From JBPCOI01 sp051000395 (GTDB taxonomy: Bacteria > Actinomycetota > Actinomycetes > Mycobacteriales > Jatrophihabitantaceae): DNA of 9,450 nucleotides. Below are positions 1-7,275 of this stretch, piece after piece (positions within the stretch are counted from its first letter, which is position 1; every line of letters starts with the position of its first letter). Made by a program: the position numbers and the translations under genes. The stretch lies in NCBI GenBank assembly GCA_051000395.1, contig JBPCOI010000006.1, forward strand, positions 1 through 9,450, in the 5' to 3' direction. The notes below the pieces were generated by a model. The model saw only the letters and a program-made list of their open reading frames with translations, made no database searches and was not told where the DNA came from.

Positions 1-11
1 TTCCGGCCCTG

Positions 12-2027
12 TTGTCCCCCCACCCCCCCCACGGCGACGCCGAGCAGGATCGGACGCTCCGTCTGCTCGTGCTGATCGGTTTCTGTGCGCTGTACGGCAC
101 CTACCTGCTGGTGCTTCGCCTGTCGAACCCGACCGTGCACGGCCTGAACATCTTCCCGTCCTCGATCAACCTGTTGATGGGCGGCATCGCGATTCTGACG
201 ACGCCGATCCTCGCCGTGGCTGCGGTCGACTTCGGCGAATGGGGCCAGCTGAGCGGCGCACGCATTCTCGGTCTGGTCGGCAGCGGTGGCTTGGTCGGTC
301 GAATCGGCCGATGGTTCGTGCCCGCGGCCGGTTGTGCCGCCCTGCTGGCCATTGCCTGGACGAGTCCGTCGAGCCCGGTCGGAAATCACCTGTACCGCGT
401 GATGCAGAGCGTCATTCTGGTCGCGGTCGTAGTCGCGATCATGATCGCGGCGGGTGCGCTGCTGCGGGTGCAGCGGCGGTCGTGGCCGGAGACCTTGAAC
501 TTCGCCGGGATCTTCGTCGTAGTTGCGCTCACCTTCAGTATCATTCCGGTCGCCGTCGGCCGTGCACAGGGCCTGTTGAAGGTGGTCGCGCCGGCCGAGG
601 TGTCCGCGAGCGGTGAGTTCACCGCCGCCGCGTCGGTCCAGTCGTCGCGTGGATCGAGCGGGTTCACCATGCTTGTCCCGCTCGCCTGGGGCCAGACGAG
701 GTCGGCAAGCGGATCCGACGTGTTTTCCGATGCGAACCACAACTACGGCGATCTGCTGCTTCTCGTCGAGCACCTCAAGCTCGGGCCGAGCGATTCGATC
801 CTGAGCATCGCGACGTCCGCCGGGCTCGGCACACCGCAGGGGTCGGTGAAAACCGACGGCGGCGTGCAGTTCCTCGCGCTGAGGCCGGCAGCGCAGTACC
901 GATCAGCCGACATCTGGCTGCGCAAGACGCCGGGAACCGCCCAGGCCTACCTGTTCCTCGGTACCAGCTTCGCGTTGACGGCGATCGCGACCAAATCCGA
1001 CCCGCCCGGTGCGACGAAGCTGCTCAACGCAATCGTGCGCAGTTTCCGTCCGCCGGGGACGCCGCCGGCGGCCATCCCGTCGGTGGCCGAGGACACCCCC
1101 GCCTACGCCCAGCAGGCGACCAGCGACCGGCTGAACCTGGTGACGGACGCCGTGGAACTCGTGCTGTCCCTCATTGCGCTGATCTTGATGGTATGCGTCG
1201 GTCGAGCTTGGTCGGGGCGGGTCCGCGGCGCGGTTCTGCTTCTGGGCGCAGTCACGCTGACCGACATCCTGTTCGATCTCGGCGCGTTGAGTCGGGTGCT
1301 GTTCGGTGGCCGGACCCGTCTGCTTCCCGGTATAGGTGTGCCCGGATTGCTGTTCGGCGTGGGCATCCTCGGACTGATCACGCTGGCCGTCGCAGGTCTC
1401 AGCGGGAGTCGATGGGCCGCCCGGGTGCGGCGAAACCTGACCGGTCTCGTTGTTGGGGTTCTCGCGCTGCGAGGGATGGAAACGCTGTACGACCGTGCGC
1501 TGTCGGCGAGTCGAGTGGCAGTGTGGGCGGCGATCATCGTGCTCGTCGCAATGGCCTGGGACATTGCGATGTCTGGTGAGTCCATGACCAACCACGCCAG
1601 CAAGTCGTTCCCGAGATCCAGCCGGATCTTCCTGTTCTTCGGCTACGTCATTCTGTTGGCCTGTGCGGTCGTCTACTTCTCCGGCCAGCACACCGCAGGG
1701 TCGGGCTCAGCATTGAAGGAAGCGTTCTTCGAGCCCGAGGCGATCACCCAGAGCGGGCTGTTTCTCGTGGCGTGGCCGCTGCTGCTGCTGCTCTTCCTGC
1801 TCCGCACCTTCGGTGAGCAGCAGCCGGCGGCGGCCGTGCACGGTCCGCAGGCAGGCCCCAGTCCGGCGGCCGGTCAGCCAGGTGGGGCGCAAACCATTGC
1901 GAAGGAAGGGAGATCGTTCGGCGCGGTGCGACGGGTCGAGGCGGCGTGGGACCTGTTCGGCGATCGGTCCGCGACTGGCGGCCCCGAGGAACTTCGAGTG
2001 GCGACCATCAGCCGGCGTGCGAAGTGA
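12..2027 (+). CDS. Polytopic membrane protein with a large extracytoplasmic domain, unknown function (5' end may lie outside window)
   Basis: I do not recognise this protein. The 671 residues show about five hydrophobic segments (roughly residues 17-37, 49-70, 102-117, 131-151, 163-182), then a long soluble stretch (about 186-375), then further segments near 376-397, 405-425, 440-463, 476-488, 501-519, 537-556 and 580-598, and a Pro/Ala/Gly-rich charged tail of about 70 residues. The soluble part holds a stretch beginning GFTMLVPLAWG (218-228) and ending near IVRSFRPP (341-348). That layout resembles secreted Mog1/PsbP/DcrB/LpqN-like domains of actinobacteria; this is inference from pattern only. 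The start shown is TTG; no stop precedes it in frame before the window edge, so the true start may be upstream. Its TGA stop directly abuts the TAG of the convergent LAL gene. It is likely an envelope protein of the cytoplasmic membrane; no catalytic motif is visible. Confidence 0.8.
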   Translation: MSPHPPHGDAEQDRTLRLLVLIGFCALYGTYLLVLRLSNPTVHGLNIFPSSINLLMGGIAILTTPILAVAAVDFGEWGQLSGARILGLVGSGGLVGRIGRWFVPAAGCAALLAIAWTSPSSPVGNHLYRVMQSVILVAVVVAIMIAAGALLRVQRRSWPETLNFAGIFVVVALTFSIIPVAVGRAQGLLKVVAPAEVSASGEFTAAASVQSSRGSSGFTMLVPLAWGQTRSASGSDVFSDANHNYGDLLLLVEHLKLGPSDSILSIATSAGLGTPQGSVKTDGGVQFLALRPAAQYRSADIWLRKTPGTAQAYLFLGTSFALTAIATKSDPPGATKLLNAIVRSFRPPGTPPAAIPSVAEDTPAYAQQATSDRLNLVTDAVELVLSLIALILMVCVGRAWSGRVRGAVLLLGAVTLTDILFDLGALSRVLFGGRTRLLPGIGVPGLLFGVGILGLITLAVAGLSGSRWAARVRRNLTGLVVGVLALRGMETLYDRALSASRVAVWAAIIVLVAMAWDIAMSGESMTNHASKSFPRSSRIFLFFGYVILLACAVVYFSGQHTAGSGSALKEAFFEPEAITQSGLFLVAWPLLLLLFLLRTFGEQQPAAAVHGPQAGPSPAAGQPGGAQTIAKEGRSFGAVRRVEAAWDLFGDRSATGGPEELRVATISRRAK

Positions 2028-4889
2028 CTACTGCACGGTTGCGAGCGCGGATGCGAGGTGTCGGCGGCCAGGGACCTGCAGCCGCTGGTACACCTGACTC
2101 AGATGGTACTCGACGGTCTTGGGCGTGACGAACAGCGCCTGGGCAATCTCGGTATTGGACAACCCGCGCGCGGCAAGGTCTGCCACCCGCCGCTGACTCG
2201 GTGTGAGGACCGCACGGGCGCCCGCATGCTGCGGCGCACGCAGCCCCGCCGCCCTGAGCTCTTCGCGGATGGAGGACGCCAGCCGGACCGCGCCCAGCCG
2301 CTCGGCCGATGCGAACGCGTCGAGCAGATTCGAACGGGCCTGGACGACGCGACCGGCGCGGCGCAGCGCGGCGCCCAGGTCTGCCACGGCATAGGCGCAT
2401 TCGAGTGCCGCGCAGCTCGGGGTCAGGACGTCAACCGCTTCTGCGAGCAGCTCCAGGCCGGCTGCTCCGCCCGTGATCAAGCCGAGCATCCGCAGGGCGC
2501 GGCCGCGTGAGACGTCCAGGCCGATCCGTTCGGCGAGGGCGAGATCCGCGCCGGCCAGCTCCCGTGCCCGGCCCGGCTGCCCGGCCTGGAGCGCCGTCAG
2601 CGCGGCGTTGGCGCGCCACGGCAGGACCGTGTGTTCGACGGCCAGCTTCTCCTCCATATACGCACCCGCCCGCTCGAAGAGATCCAGCGCCTCGGCCGGG
2701 CGCCGGCCGGCGAGCGCCAAGCGACCGCGCGCCTCGAGGCGCCAGGGCACTTCGGGCATGCCGACCGCGGGCAGGTCGTCGGCGCGGGTGAGCATGGACG
2801 CTGCCTCGTCGAGCCTCCCGCGCTCGATCAGTACGTTCGCTGCGAGCACGAGCACGGGGATGAGATACCGGTGCGAACCGTTCTGGCACGCCGCGATGGC
2901 CTGCTCGGCATCGGCCTGCGCTTCATCGAGCCGCCCGAGCCGCAAGCAGGCGAAGCCGTGAAAGTAACTCGCGGTGATGAACGGGTGCAACGCGCCGCTG
3001 CGCCTGGCCGCGTCGAGCGCGGCGGCGCACACCTCATCGGCCCGAGCGTCGGCCTCGGCCAGTTCGAGCGCCCACACCACCATCAACCAGCCGGCTCCGT
3101 CCGGGCCGCTGTCCTGGAGCAGCGTGCCGCCGTGCCACGCTCGCTCGGCCAGGGCGACGGTTTCCGAGCGGCGCCGCCCGGACTGCCCGGAGCGCAGCGC
3201 GAGGGCGGCGGTCGACAGCCGTGCGTCGGGGGTGTCCGCGTCAGGCGGATCGGACATGAGCGGTCCTGCTCGCACGATCGAACGCTGTCGTAGTCCGGGC
3301 AGGAAGGCCGCGTTGGCCAAGTAATCGGCGATAAGCGTCATCCGCAAGTCCCGAGTGGCCGGCGTGAGTTCGTCGAGCGCGTGCTCCAGCACCTCGGCCG
3401 CCTCGTCCGGCCTTGCCTCGCCCACCAGGGCTCGCGCGAGCAGTCGGTGCGCTTCAGCCCGGCCCCGTAGGTCTGGCAGTTGCTGCAACGCCTGCATGAT
3501 GTGTCCGGGCGCGCCGGGCAAAGCGGCCGCGGTCTCGGCTGCACCGATCTCCAGAAGCAGTCGGTGCGCCGGGATCTGCGGCGCACCTTCGGCGAGTGCC
3601 CGGTGCAGCAGGCGCGCCGCTGTATCCGTAGACCCACGGGTCGTCGCCTGCTGCGCGGCCTCGCGCAGCGCCTGCACGACCCATTCGTCGGCGGCCGGCG
3701 GGGCATACAGCAACTGCACTGCGATGAGCTCGACCGGTGCACCCGCAGCGCGAAGCAAGGCGGCCGCCGACGCGTGCCGCAGGGCCCGCGTGGCCGGCGG
3801 GATCTCCTCGTAAATCGACTGTCGGATCAGCGGATGCGCGAACTCCATAGCGGCTCCACCCGTGATCAACTGTTCGCCGGCGAGTTCGTCAGCGGCGATG
3901 GTCGCTTCGTGCGGAGTCAGGTCGGCGAGGCTCGCCACTAGGCGGAGCGGCGTCCGGTCACCGAGGACGGCAAGCGCTTCGGCGAGGCGAACACCAGCGC
4001 GATCACAGCGGACGAGACGGAACAGCGCAGCGCTCGCGAGCGCGTCACCGCCCAACTCGCGGATCCGATCGACACCAGCCGAGATGTCGCCGTTGCGCTC
4101 GCCGCCGAAACAGAGCAGCAACTCGTTCAGGTAGAACGGGCTTCCGCCGGTGACCGCCGCACAGGCGTTGCGCACGTCCTCGTCGACACTGCCAAGGCTC
4201 GCCTGCAGTAGCTCACCGACGCCCGCCAACCCAAGGGGGTCCAGCGCCATGGTGGATACCGTCTGCGAGCCGCGTAGAGCGCGCAGTGCTTCTGCCTCCA
4301 CGCCGCGTCGGCGAGGTCGCGCTGCCGCCAGCAGCGCGATCGGGAGATCCTCGACGCGTTCAGCGACGTAGAGCAGTAGGCGCAGCGTCGCGTCATCACA
4401 CCACTGCAGGTCGTCCACACACAGCAGCAGCGGGCGTTCCCCGGAGATGTTCACCAGCAGCCAATACAAGCCGTGCAGCACCGCAAACGGCGAACTTGCG
4501 GCAGCCTCGTAGGCCTGCCCTGACTCGCCGTCCAGCAGGGGTCGGGCCAGCCCGGCCATACCGGCGAGCAGCGACGCGCGCTGCTCGCTCGTCACGCTGG
4601 CCAGATATGGTTCGACGAGCCGCAACGCGACACTCAGGGGAAGATCCCGCTCGCTGCGCACCGCCCTCGCCCGCACCACCCCTACGCCCCGCTCGGCGGC
4701 GAGCCTCACGCCTTCGGCCAGCAAGCGGGACTTTCCCAAACCCGCCGGCGATTCGACGAGCAGGGCTGAACCGCTGCCCGCCGATGCCGCTGCGAGCATC
4801 GACACGAGCATCGCAATCTGCTGTTCGCGCTCGACGAGCAGTCCAGCGTCGCGACGCGCAGAAACCAGATCCCACCGACGCCTGTCCAT
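2028..4889 (-). CDS. LAL-family (large ATP-binding LuxR) transcriptional regulator
   Basis: A 953-residue cytoplasmic transcriptional regulator with the three-part LAL/MalT-like plan. An N-terminal AAA/NTPase domain (about 17-320) carries a Walker A motif ESPAGLGKS (46-54) and Walker B LLLCVDDLQW (154-163). The middle (about 330-880) is Ala/Leu/Arg-rich helical sequence of the TPR/MalT type. A C-terminal LuxR helix-turn-helix (about 895-953) has LTPSQRRVADLAARG, then LSNTEIAQALFVTPKTVEYH and the recognition-helix continuation LSQVYQRL. Family members bind ATP and often an inducer, then activate target promoters. The ATG is preceded by a run of six G at 4892-4897 as ribosome binding site, two bases from the start, and the ERE motif (20-22) sits where family N-termini expect it. 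One oddity: the first Walker A glycine is Ser47. Its target genes are not evident, since its neighbour is convergent. Confidence 0.95.
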   Translation of the reverse strand: MDRRRWDLVSARRDAGLLVEREQQIAMLVSMLAAASAGSGSALLVESPAGLGKSRLLAEGVRLAAERGVGVVRARAVRSERDLPLSVALRLVEPYLASVTSEQRASLLAGMAGLARPLLDGESGQAYEAAASSPFAVLHGLYWLLVNISGERPLLLCVDDLQWCDDATLRLLLYVAERVEDLPIALLAAARPRRRGVEAEALRALRGSQTVSTMALDPLGLAGVGELLQASLGSVDEDVRNACAAVTGGSPFYLNELLLCFGGERNGDISAGVDRIRELGGDALASAALFRLVRCDRAGVRLAEALAVLGDRTPLRLVASLADLTPHEATIAADELAGEQLITGGAAMEFAHPLIRQSIYEEIPPATRALRHASAAALLRAAGAPVELIAVQLLYAPPAADEWVVQALREAAQQATTRGSTDTAARLLHRALAEGAPQIPAHRLLLEIGAAETAAALPGAPGHIMQALQQLPDLRGRAEAHRLLARALVGEARPDEAAEVLEHALDELTPATRDLRMTLIADYLANAAFLPGLRQRSIVRAGPLMSDPPDADTPDARLSTAALALRSGQSGRRRSETVALAERAWHGGTLLQDSGPDGAGWLMVVWALELAEADARADEVCAAALDAARRSGALHPFITASYFHGFACLRLGRLDEAQADAEQAIAACQNGSHRYLIPVLVLAANVLIERGRLDEAASMLTRADDLPAVGMPEVPWRLEARGRLALAGRRPAEALDLFERAGAYMEEKLAVEHTVLPWRANAALTALQAGQPGRARELAGADLALAERIGLDVSRGRALRMLGLITGGAAGLELLAEAVDVLTPSCAALECAYAVADLGAALRRAGRVVQARSNLLDAFASAERLGAVRLASSIREELRAAGLRAPQHAGARAVLTPSQRRVADLAARGLSNTEIAQALFVTPKTVEYHLSQVYQRLQVPGRRHLASALATVQ

Positions 4890-4936
4890 TGCCCCCCAAG
4901 CTCATCGCAGAGTTGCAGGTAAACTATCCTCGCCGT

Positions 4937-4969
4937 CGTTGACGTTCGAAGGCGGACCGATCGTCAACG
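4937..4969. promoter_or_regulatory. 8-bp inverted repeat upstream of the LAL gene
   Basis: CGTTGACG at 4937-4944 is repeated in inverted orientation as CGTCAACG at 4962-4969, with a 17-bp spacer. It lies 48-80 bp upstream of the LAL start, a normal place for a regulator site. Each arm also contains TTGACG, like a -35 element facing inward, but no well-spaced -10 box was found on either strand. Operator function is inference. Confidence 0.35.
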
Positions 4970-5072
4970 TAAGGTCGCTCAACCAGTTGGGGAGGATCAC
5001 AGATCGATTTGGAGCGCTCGTCCATGTCGGCCCGGTCGGTTGTACCACTTACCCCGAATCCACCGCGTGACC

Positions 5073-5423
5073 ATGAGTTGATCAAGATGGTCGATTGTTG
5101 ATCTCCGTTGGTGGGGTGGCGACGGTCGGGCATGGCTGACCGGCCGGTCTGCCGGCTTCCGCTGGCCGGACTTCCGGCTGCCCACCGACCGCCGTGACGC
5201 CCAAGACGCACTGCATGAGGCCTGGCGCCGCGCTGCGAACGAGCGGGTGGAATTCGCCTGCGGTGGGGGCCGCGGCAGGACCGGCACCGCACTCGCTTGC
5301 TTGGCGGTGTTGGACGGCGTGCCCCGTCGCGAGGCGGTCGCCTACGTGCGCGAGCATTACGATCCACGAGCCGTCGAAACGCCCTGGCAGCGCCGCTACG
5401 TCACCCGCTTCCCTACGTCGTAG
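5073..5423 (+). pseudogene. Protein-tyrosine-phosphatase-like gene lacking a usable start (in-frame TGA at codon 3)
   Basis: The frame that is open from 5082 and ends at TAG 5421-5423 encodes about 113 residues matching the small actinobacterial protein-tyrosine/dual-specificity phosphatase-like family. Visible are VDLRWW near the start, RWPDFRLPTD, then the P-loop EFACGGGRGRTGTALA (CX5R: the Cys codon is at 5259-5261), LAVLDGVP, AVAYVREHYDPRAVETPWQ and a short C-terminal end. The P-loop cysteine and arginine needed for phosphoester hydrolysis are present. No ATG, GTG or TTG lies in frame between the preceding stop (5079-5081) and the P-loop. The only plausible in-frame start is ATG at 5073 (or GTG 5067), giving Met-Ser-TGA and then the conserved frame, so a nonsense mutation is the simplest reading. 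A rare ATT start at 5094 or a sequencing error are alternatives. Family assignment is fairly sure; functional status is not. Confidence 0.65.
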
Positions 5424-5427
5424 TGGC

Positions 5428-5457
5428 CGTGCCGGAAGCCGATCCGCGACCGGCACG
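5428..5457 (+). terminator. Hairpin after the phosphatase remnant
   Basis: CGTGCCGG (5428-5435) and CCGGCACG (5450-5457) form a perfect 8-bp GC-rich stem with a 14-base loop, starting 4 bases after the TAG of the phosphatase frame. There is no T-tract, as is common in high-GC actinobacteria, so termination is only suggested by position. Confidence 0.35.
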
Positions 5458-5507
5458 ACGACGGCGGCCTCGTCAGTCGCCATGGCTTACGGTTCTGACT
5501 GACCTTC

Positions 5508-5514
5508 AGGGGAG
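5508..5514 (+). promoter_or_regulatory. Ribosome binding site of the TPR-like gene
   Basis: AGGGGAG lies six bases before the GTG at 5521 and fixes this start. It is one of the few strong Shine-Dalgarno sequences in the window. Confidence 0.75.
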
Positions 5515-5520
5515 CAACCG

Positions 5521-5976
5521 GTGACTGAACCAGACGCAGTAATAGCCCGTATCGGCGATGGGATCGCGTTGCGAGAACGTGGCGAGCGCGCCGCAGCGCG
5601 GGATCTGTTCGCCCGGGTGTGGAGTGATATCGGCGGCGAGAACGGTGATCCCTTCCACCGCTGTGCCCTCGCGCATTCGATGGCTGACGTGCAGGACGAC
5701 GTGCACGAGGAACTGGCGTGGGACTTGAGAGCACTCGCTGCGGCTGACCTACTCACCGACGAACGCGCGGCTCGCGGCGGCGTAGCTGGTCCAGTGGCTG
5801 GCTTCTACCCCTCTTTGCACCTCAACCTCGGCGAGTGTTACCGCAAGCTCGGCGAGCTCGACCGGGCGCACGAACATCTTGACCAAGGGCGTGCTTCGGT
5901 CCTTCCTCTCGGCAACGACGGCTACGGTCAGATGATCAAGAATGGTTTGGACCGGCTTGCGGACAGACTGCTCTGA
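5521..5976 (+). CDS. TPR-like conserved actinobacterial protein
   Basis: A 151-residue soluble protein starting with GTG. It is mostly amphipathic helices: residues about 5-35 (IARIGDGIALRERGERAAAR, then DLFARVWSDI) look like one TPR helix pair, and about 95-135 (SLHLNLGECYRKLGELDRAH, followed by EHLDQGRASV) like another. The central part has HSMADVQDDVHEELAWDLRA, a conserved block of a short tetratricopeptide-like family widespread in actinobacteria. No catalytic residues are apparent; TPR proteins normally act as protein-interaction scaffolds. It lies 97 bp downstream of the phosphatase remnant in the same orientation, with a hairpin between, so co-transcription is uncertain. A strong hairpin follows the stop codon directly, suggesting the transcript ends here. 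Family recognition is good; the biological role is unknown. Confidence 0.85.
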   Translation: MTEPDAVIARIGDGIALRERGERAAARDLFARVWSDIGGENGDPFHRCALAHSMADVQDDVHEELAWDLRALAAADLLTDERAARGGVAGPVAGFYPSLHLNLGECYRKLGELDRAHEHLDQGRASVLPLGNDGYGQMIKNGLDRLADRLL

Positions 5977-5998
5977 CCGCAAGCGGTTCCGCTTGCGG
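5977..5998 (+). terminator. Perfect 10-bp hairpin directly after the TPR-like gene
   Basis: CCGCAAGCGG (5977-5986) is followed by TT and its exact reverse complement CCGCTTGCGG (5989-5998), starting at the base after the TGA stop. In RNA the loop would be about four bases. No T-tract follows, which fits the hairpin-only terminators common in actinobacteria. A second possible partner, GCTTGCGG at 5955-5962, lies within the end of the gene. Confidence 0.65.
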
Positions 5999-6631
5999 AC
6001 ACCCTCGCGACGACAACCCCGGGTTCGGGAACGATCCGCAGTCCGGCGCAAAACGATGCCGGGCTTCGTGGTTCTCCGGGTGGTCAATGAACCTCAAGCC
6101 GAAGCGCCGGAACGACGGACTCGAACCGGCTCATCCCTTGTGGGCTCCACGTGACCAGCTTCTGTACCGACCTTCCCACCGGCTGTTGACCAGCGGGTTG
6201 ATAGGTCAGGCCTAACAACGGCTCGGATGGACTCCGCCGCAAACGACCGCGCTTCTGCCGCTGTCCGCGCTCCCTGTGCGGCGGGATCCGCGACTGCGGC
6301 TCGAAAATGCGACAGGGTTCCGCGTTACGCGATGATCGGTGTGTGAGTTCAGTCGTTGAGTTTCGTGAGCACAGCCAACCTGCGTCTCCGTCGGCTGCTT
6401 CGTCGGGGTGACGCCCTCGATTGGTCCCGGCGGGGAGGCAGTCACGGTGTGGGCCGTCGACGACGGACCGTCACGCGTCACCGCTGAACCCGCTGTTTCA
6501 GCAGATCCTGGCCCCGAGGTAGAGCCTGGGCGCACACCACTCGTGGCATCGTCGGACGCCACGGTGATAGCGCCGGTCCGGGTCAGGAGTCCGAGCGATC
6601 GCGCTACCGAGTCGAGGGCCGGCGCGTCTGG
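5999..6631. other. Intergenic stretch of about 630 bp without a convincing gene
   Basis: No frame on either strand shows a recognisable domain, a good ribosome binding site and consistent codon use. The largest plus-strand frame (GTG 6408 to TAG 6635, 75 residues) is Pro/Ser/Ala-rich with no preceding Shine-Dalgarno sequence. The stretch contains a tRNA T-arm-like motif (6117-6127, minus strand), a 9-bp inverted repeat with one mismatch (GTTGATAGG 6197-6205 and CCTAACAAC 6211-6219) and a GC-rich hairpin near 6542-6563. It may be decayed coding DNA or an old insertion site. Confidence 0.5.
6542..6563 (-). terminator. Possible weak terminator downstream of the ArsR-like gene
   Basis: CGTGGC (6542-6547) and GCCACG (6558-6563) form a 6-bp GC-rich stem with a 10-base loop, about 70 bp past the stop of the minus-strand regulator. 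No T-tract is present. The stem is short, so this is a weak candidate resting mainly on position. Confidence 0.25.
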
Positions 6632-7204
6632 CTAGGACGGATGAGGGCGTGGCACCAGGACGCCGAGGAATGTGTATGTGTGTTGGTCAGACGTTGTCTT
6701 GCCTGTGTGCGACTGCCAACGGCTTGTCAGTTCTTTTAGTTCGCTGGTGAGCTCAGCGGCTTCGTTTTTGGTGAGTCGTAGAGGAACGTCGAGGACGGTT
6801 CTCTTGGTGCTGGGGTCGTTTGTGCTTGTGTACGCGGCGTCGACGACGAGGTGGCCCCACTCGCGTGCGGTTCGCCGGAACGCGGTGGCGGCCGCTGTGC
6901 CGCCGGGCTGCCCCTCTAGTTGTGAGAGCTCGATCAGGTAGCCCTGGGGCGATACCAGCCGCCACACCCGGTCGCGGCGGTCACGTGCGGCGCCGGTGTC
7001 TTCCTCGATCAGCCCGTACTTCGCGAGTTGACGCAAATGAAAGCTGGCTTGATTGGCGGGGATTTCGAGCTCGTGGGCGACGTCCGCTGCCCGCATGCAG
7101 CCCCGTGCGCTGATCTCGTCGAGGATGTGGATTCGCAACGGGTGTGCGATGGCCCGGAGACACCGCGGATCGCGGATCGGCTGCGGCGTTGGGCTGGTCG
7201 GCAC
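6632..7204 (-). CDS. ArsR-like winged-helix transcriptional regulator
   Basis: A small DNA-binding regulator of the ArsR-like winged-helix group. From the GTG at 7204 it is 190 residues. The N-terminal half holds RDPRCLRAIAHPLRIHILDE (about 11-30), then the helix-turn-helix core MRAADVAHELEIPANQASFH (about 37-56), LRQLAKYGLIEED and the wing region VWRLVSP. The C-terminal half (TAREWGHLVVDAAYTSTND, LRLTKNEAAELTSELKELTS) resembles the effector/dimerisation part of ArsR-like regulators paired with exporters. The frame could begin at 7333, but that would overlap 60 bases of the divergent MFS gene with unconserved sequence; GTG 7204 puts the start just before the conserved domain, and GTG 7231 is another option. 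No cysteine-rich metal site is evident in the DNA-binding helices. It probably represses itself and the adjacent exporter from the palindrome at 7222-7275. Confidence 0.88.
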   Translation of the reverse strand: MPTSPTPQPIRDPRCLRAIAHPLRIHILDEISARGCMRAADVAHELEIPANQASFHLRQLAKYGLIEEDTGAARDRRDRVWRLVSPQGYLIELSQLEGQPGGTAAATAFRRTAREWGHLVVDAAYTSTNDPSTKRTVLDVPLRLTKNEAAELTSELKELTSRWQSHTGKTTSDQHTYTFLGVLVPRPHPS

Positions 7205-7221
7205 GGTGTCGACTCTAGACG

Positions 7222-7275
7222 ATATCCGCACCCTAGGTTGCGCAAGTGAACATGCGCAAGATAGCGTGCGGATAT
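7222..7275. promoter_or_regulatory. Imperfect 54-bp palindrome in the divergent ArsR/MFS promoter region (operator candidate)
   Basis: Two nested inverted repeats share the same centre (7248/7249). The outer arms are ATATCCGCAC (7222-7231) and GTGCGGATAT (7266-7275), a perfect 10-bp pair. The inner arms are TTGCGCA (7238-7244) and TGCGCAA (7253-7259), a perfect 7-bp pair. Counting every opposed position, 22 of 27 pairs match. The right outer arm runs into the MFS ATG (7274-7276), so bound protein, or an RNA hairpin, would cover the exporter start. The position between divergent genes and the symmetry make this the likely binding site for two regulator dimers. Binding itself is inference. Confidence 0.7.

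Noticed and set aside
903..1691. Long minus-strand frame inside the membrane protein gene
   Set aside because: Very Arg/Gln/His-rich composition typical of the antisense shadow of a GC-rich gene.
5194..5502. 102-residue plus-strand frame starting with ATG 5194
   Set aside because: It is out of phase with the clear phosphatase frame over the same bases and has no family resemblance.
6106..6183. Functional tRNA gene on the minus strand
   Set aside because: The T-arm motif is good, but acceptor pairing has mismatches when the T stem is placed correctly, and no D or anticodon arm can be formed.
6408..6635. 75-residue plus-strand frame starting with GTG
   Set aside because: No ribosome binding site, low-complexity Pro/Ser/Ala composition, no recognisable domain, and it overlaps the ArsR-like stop.
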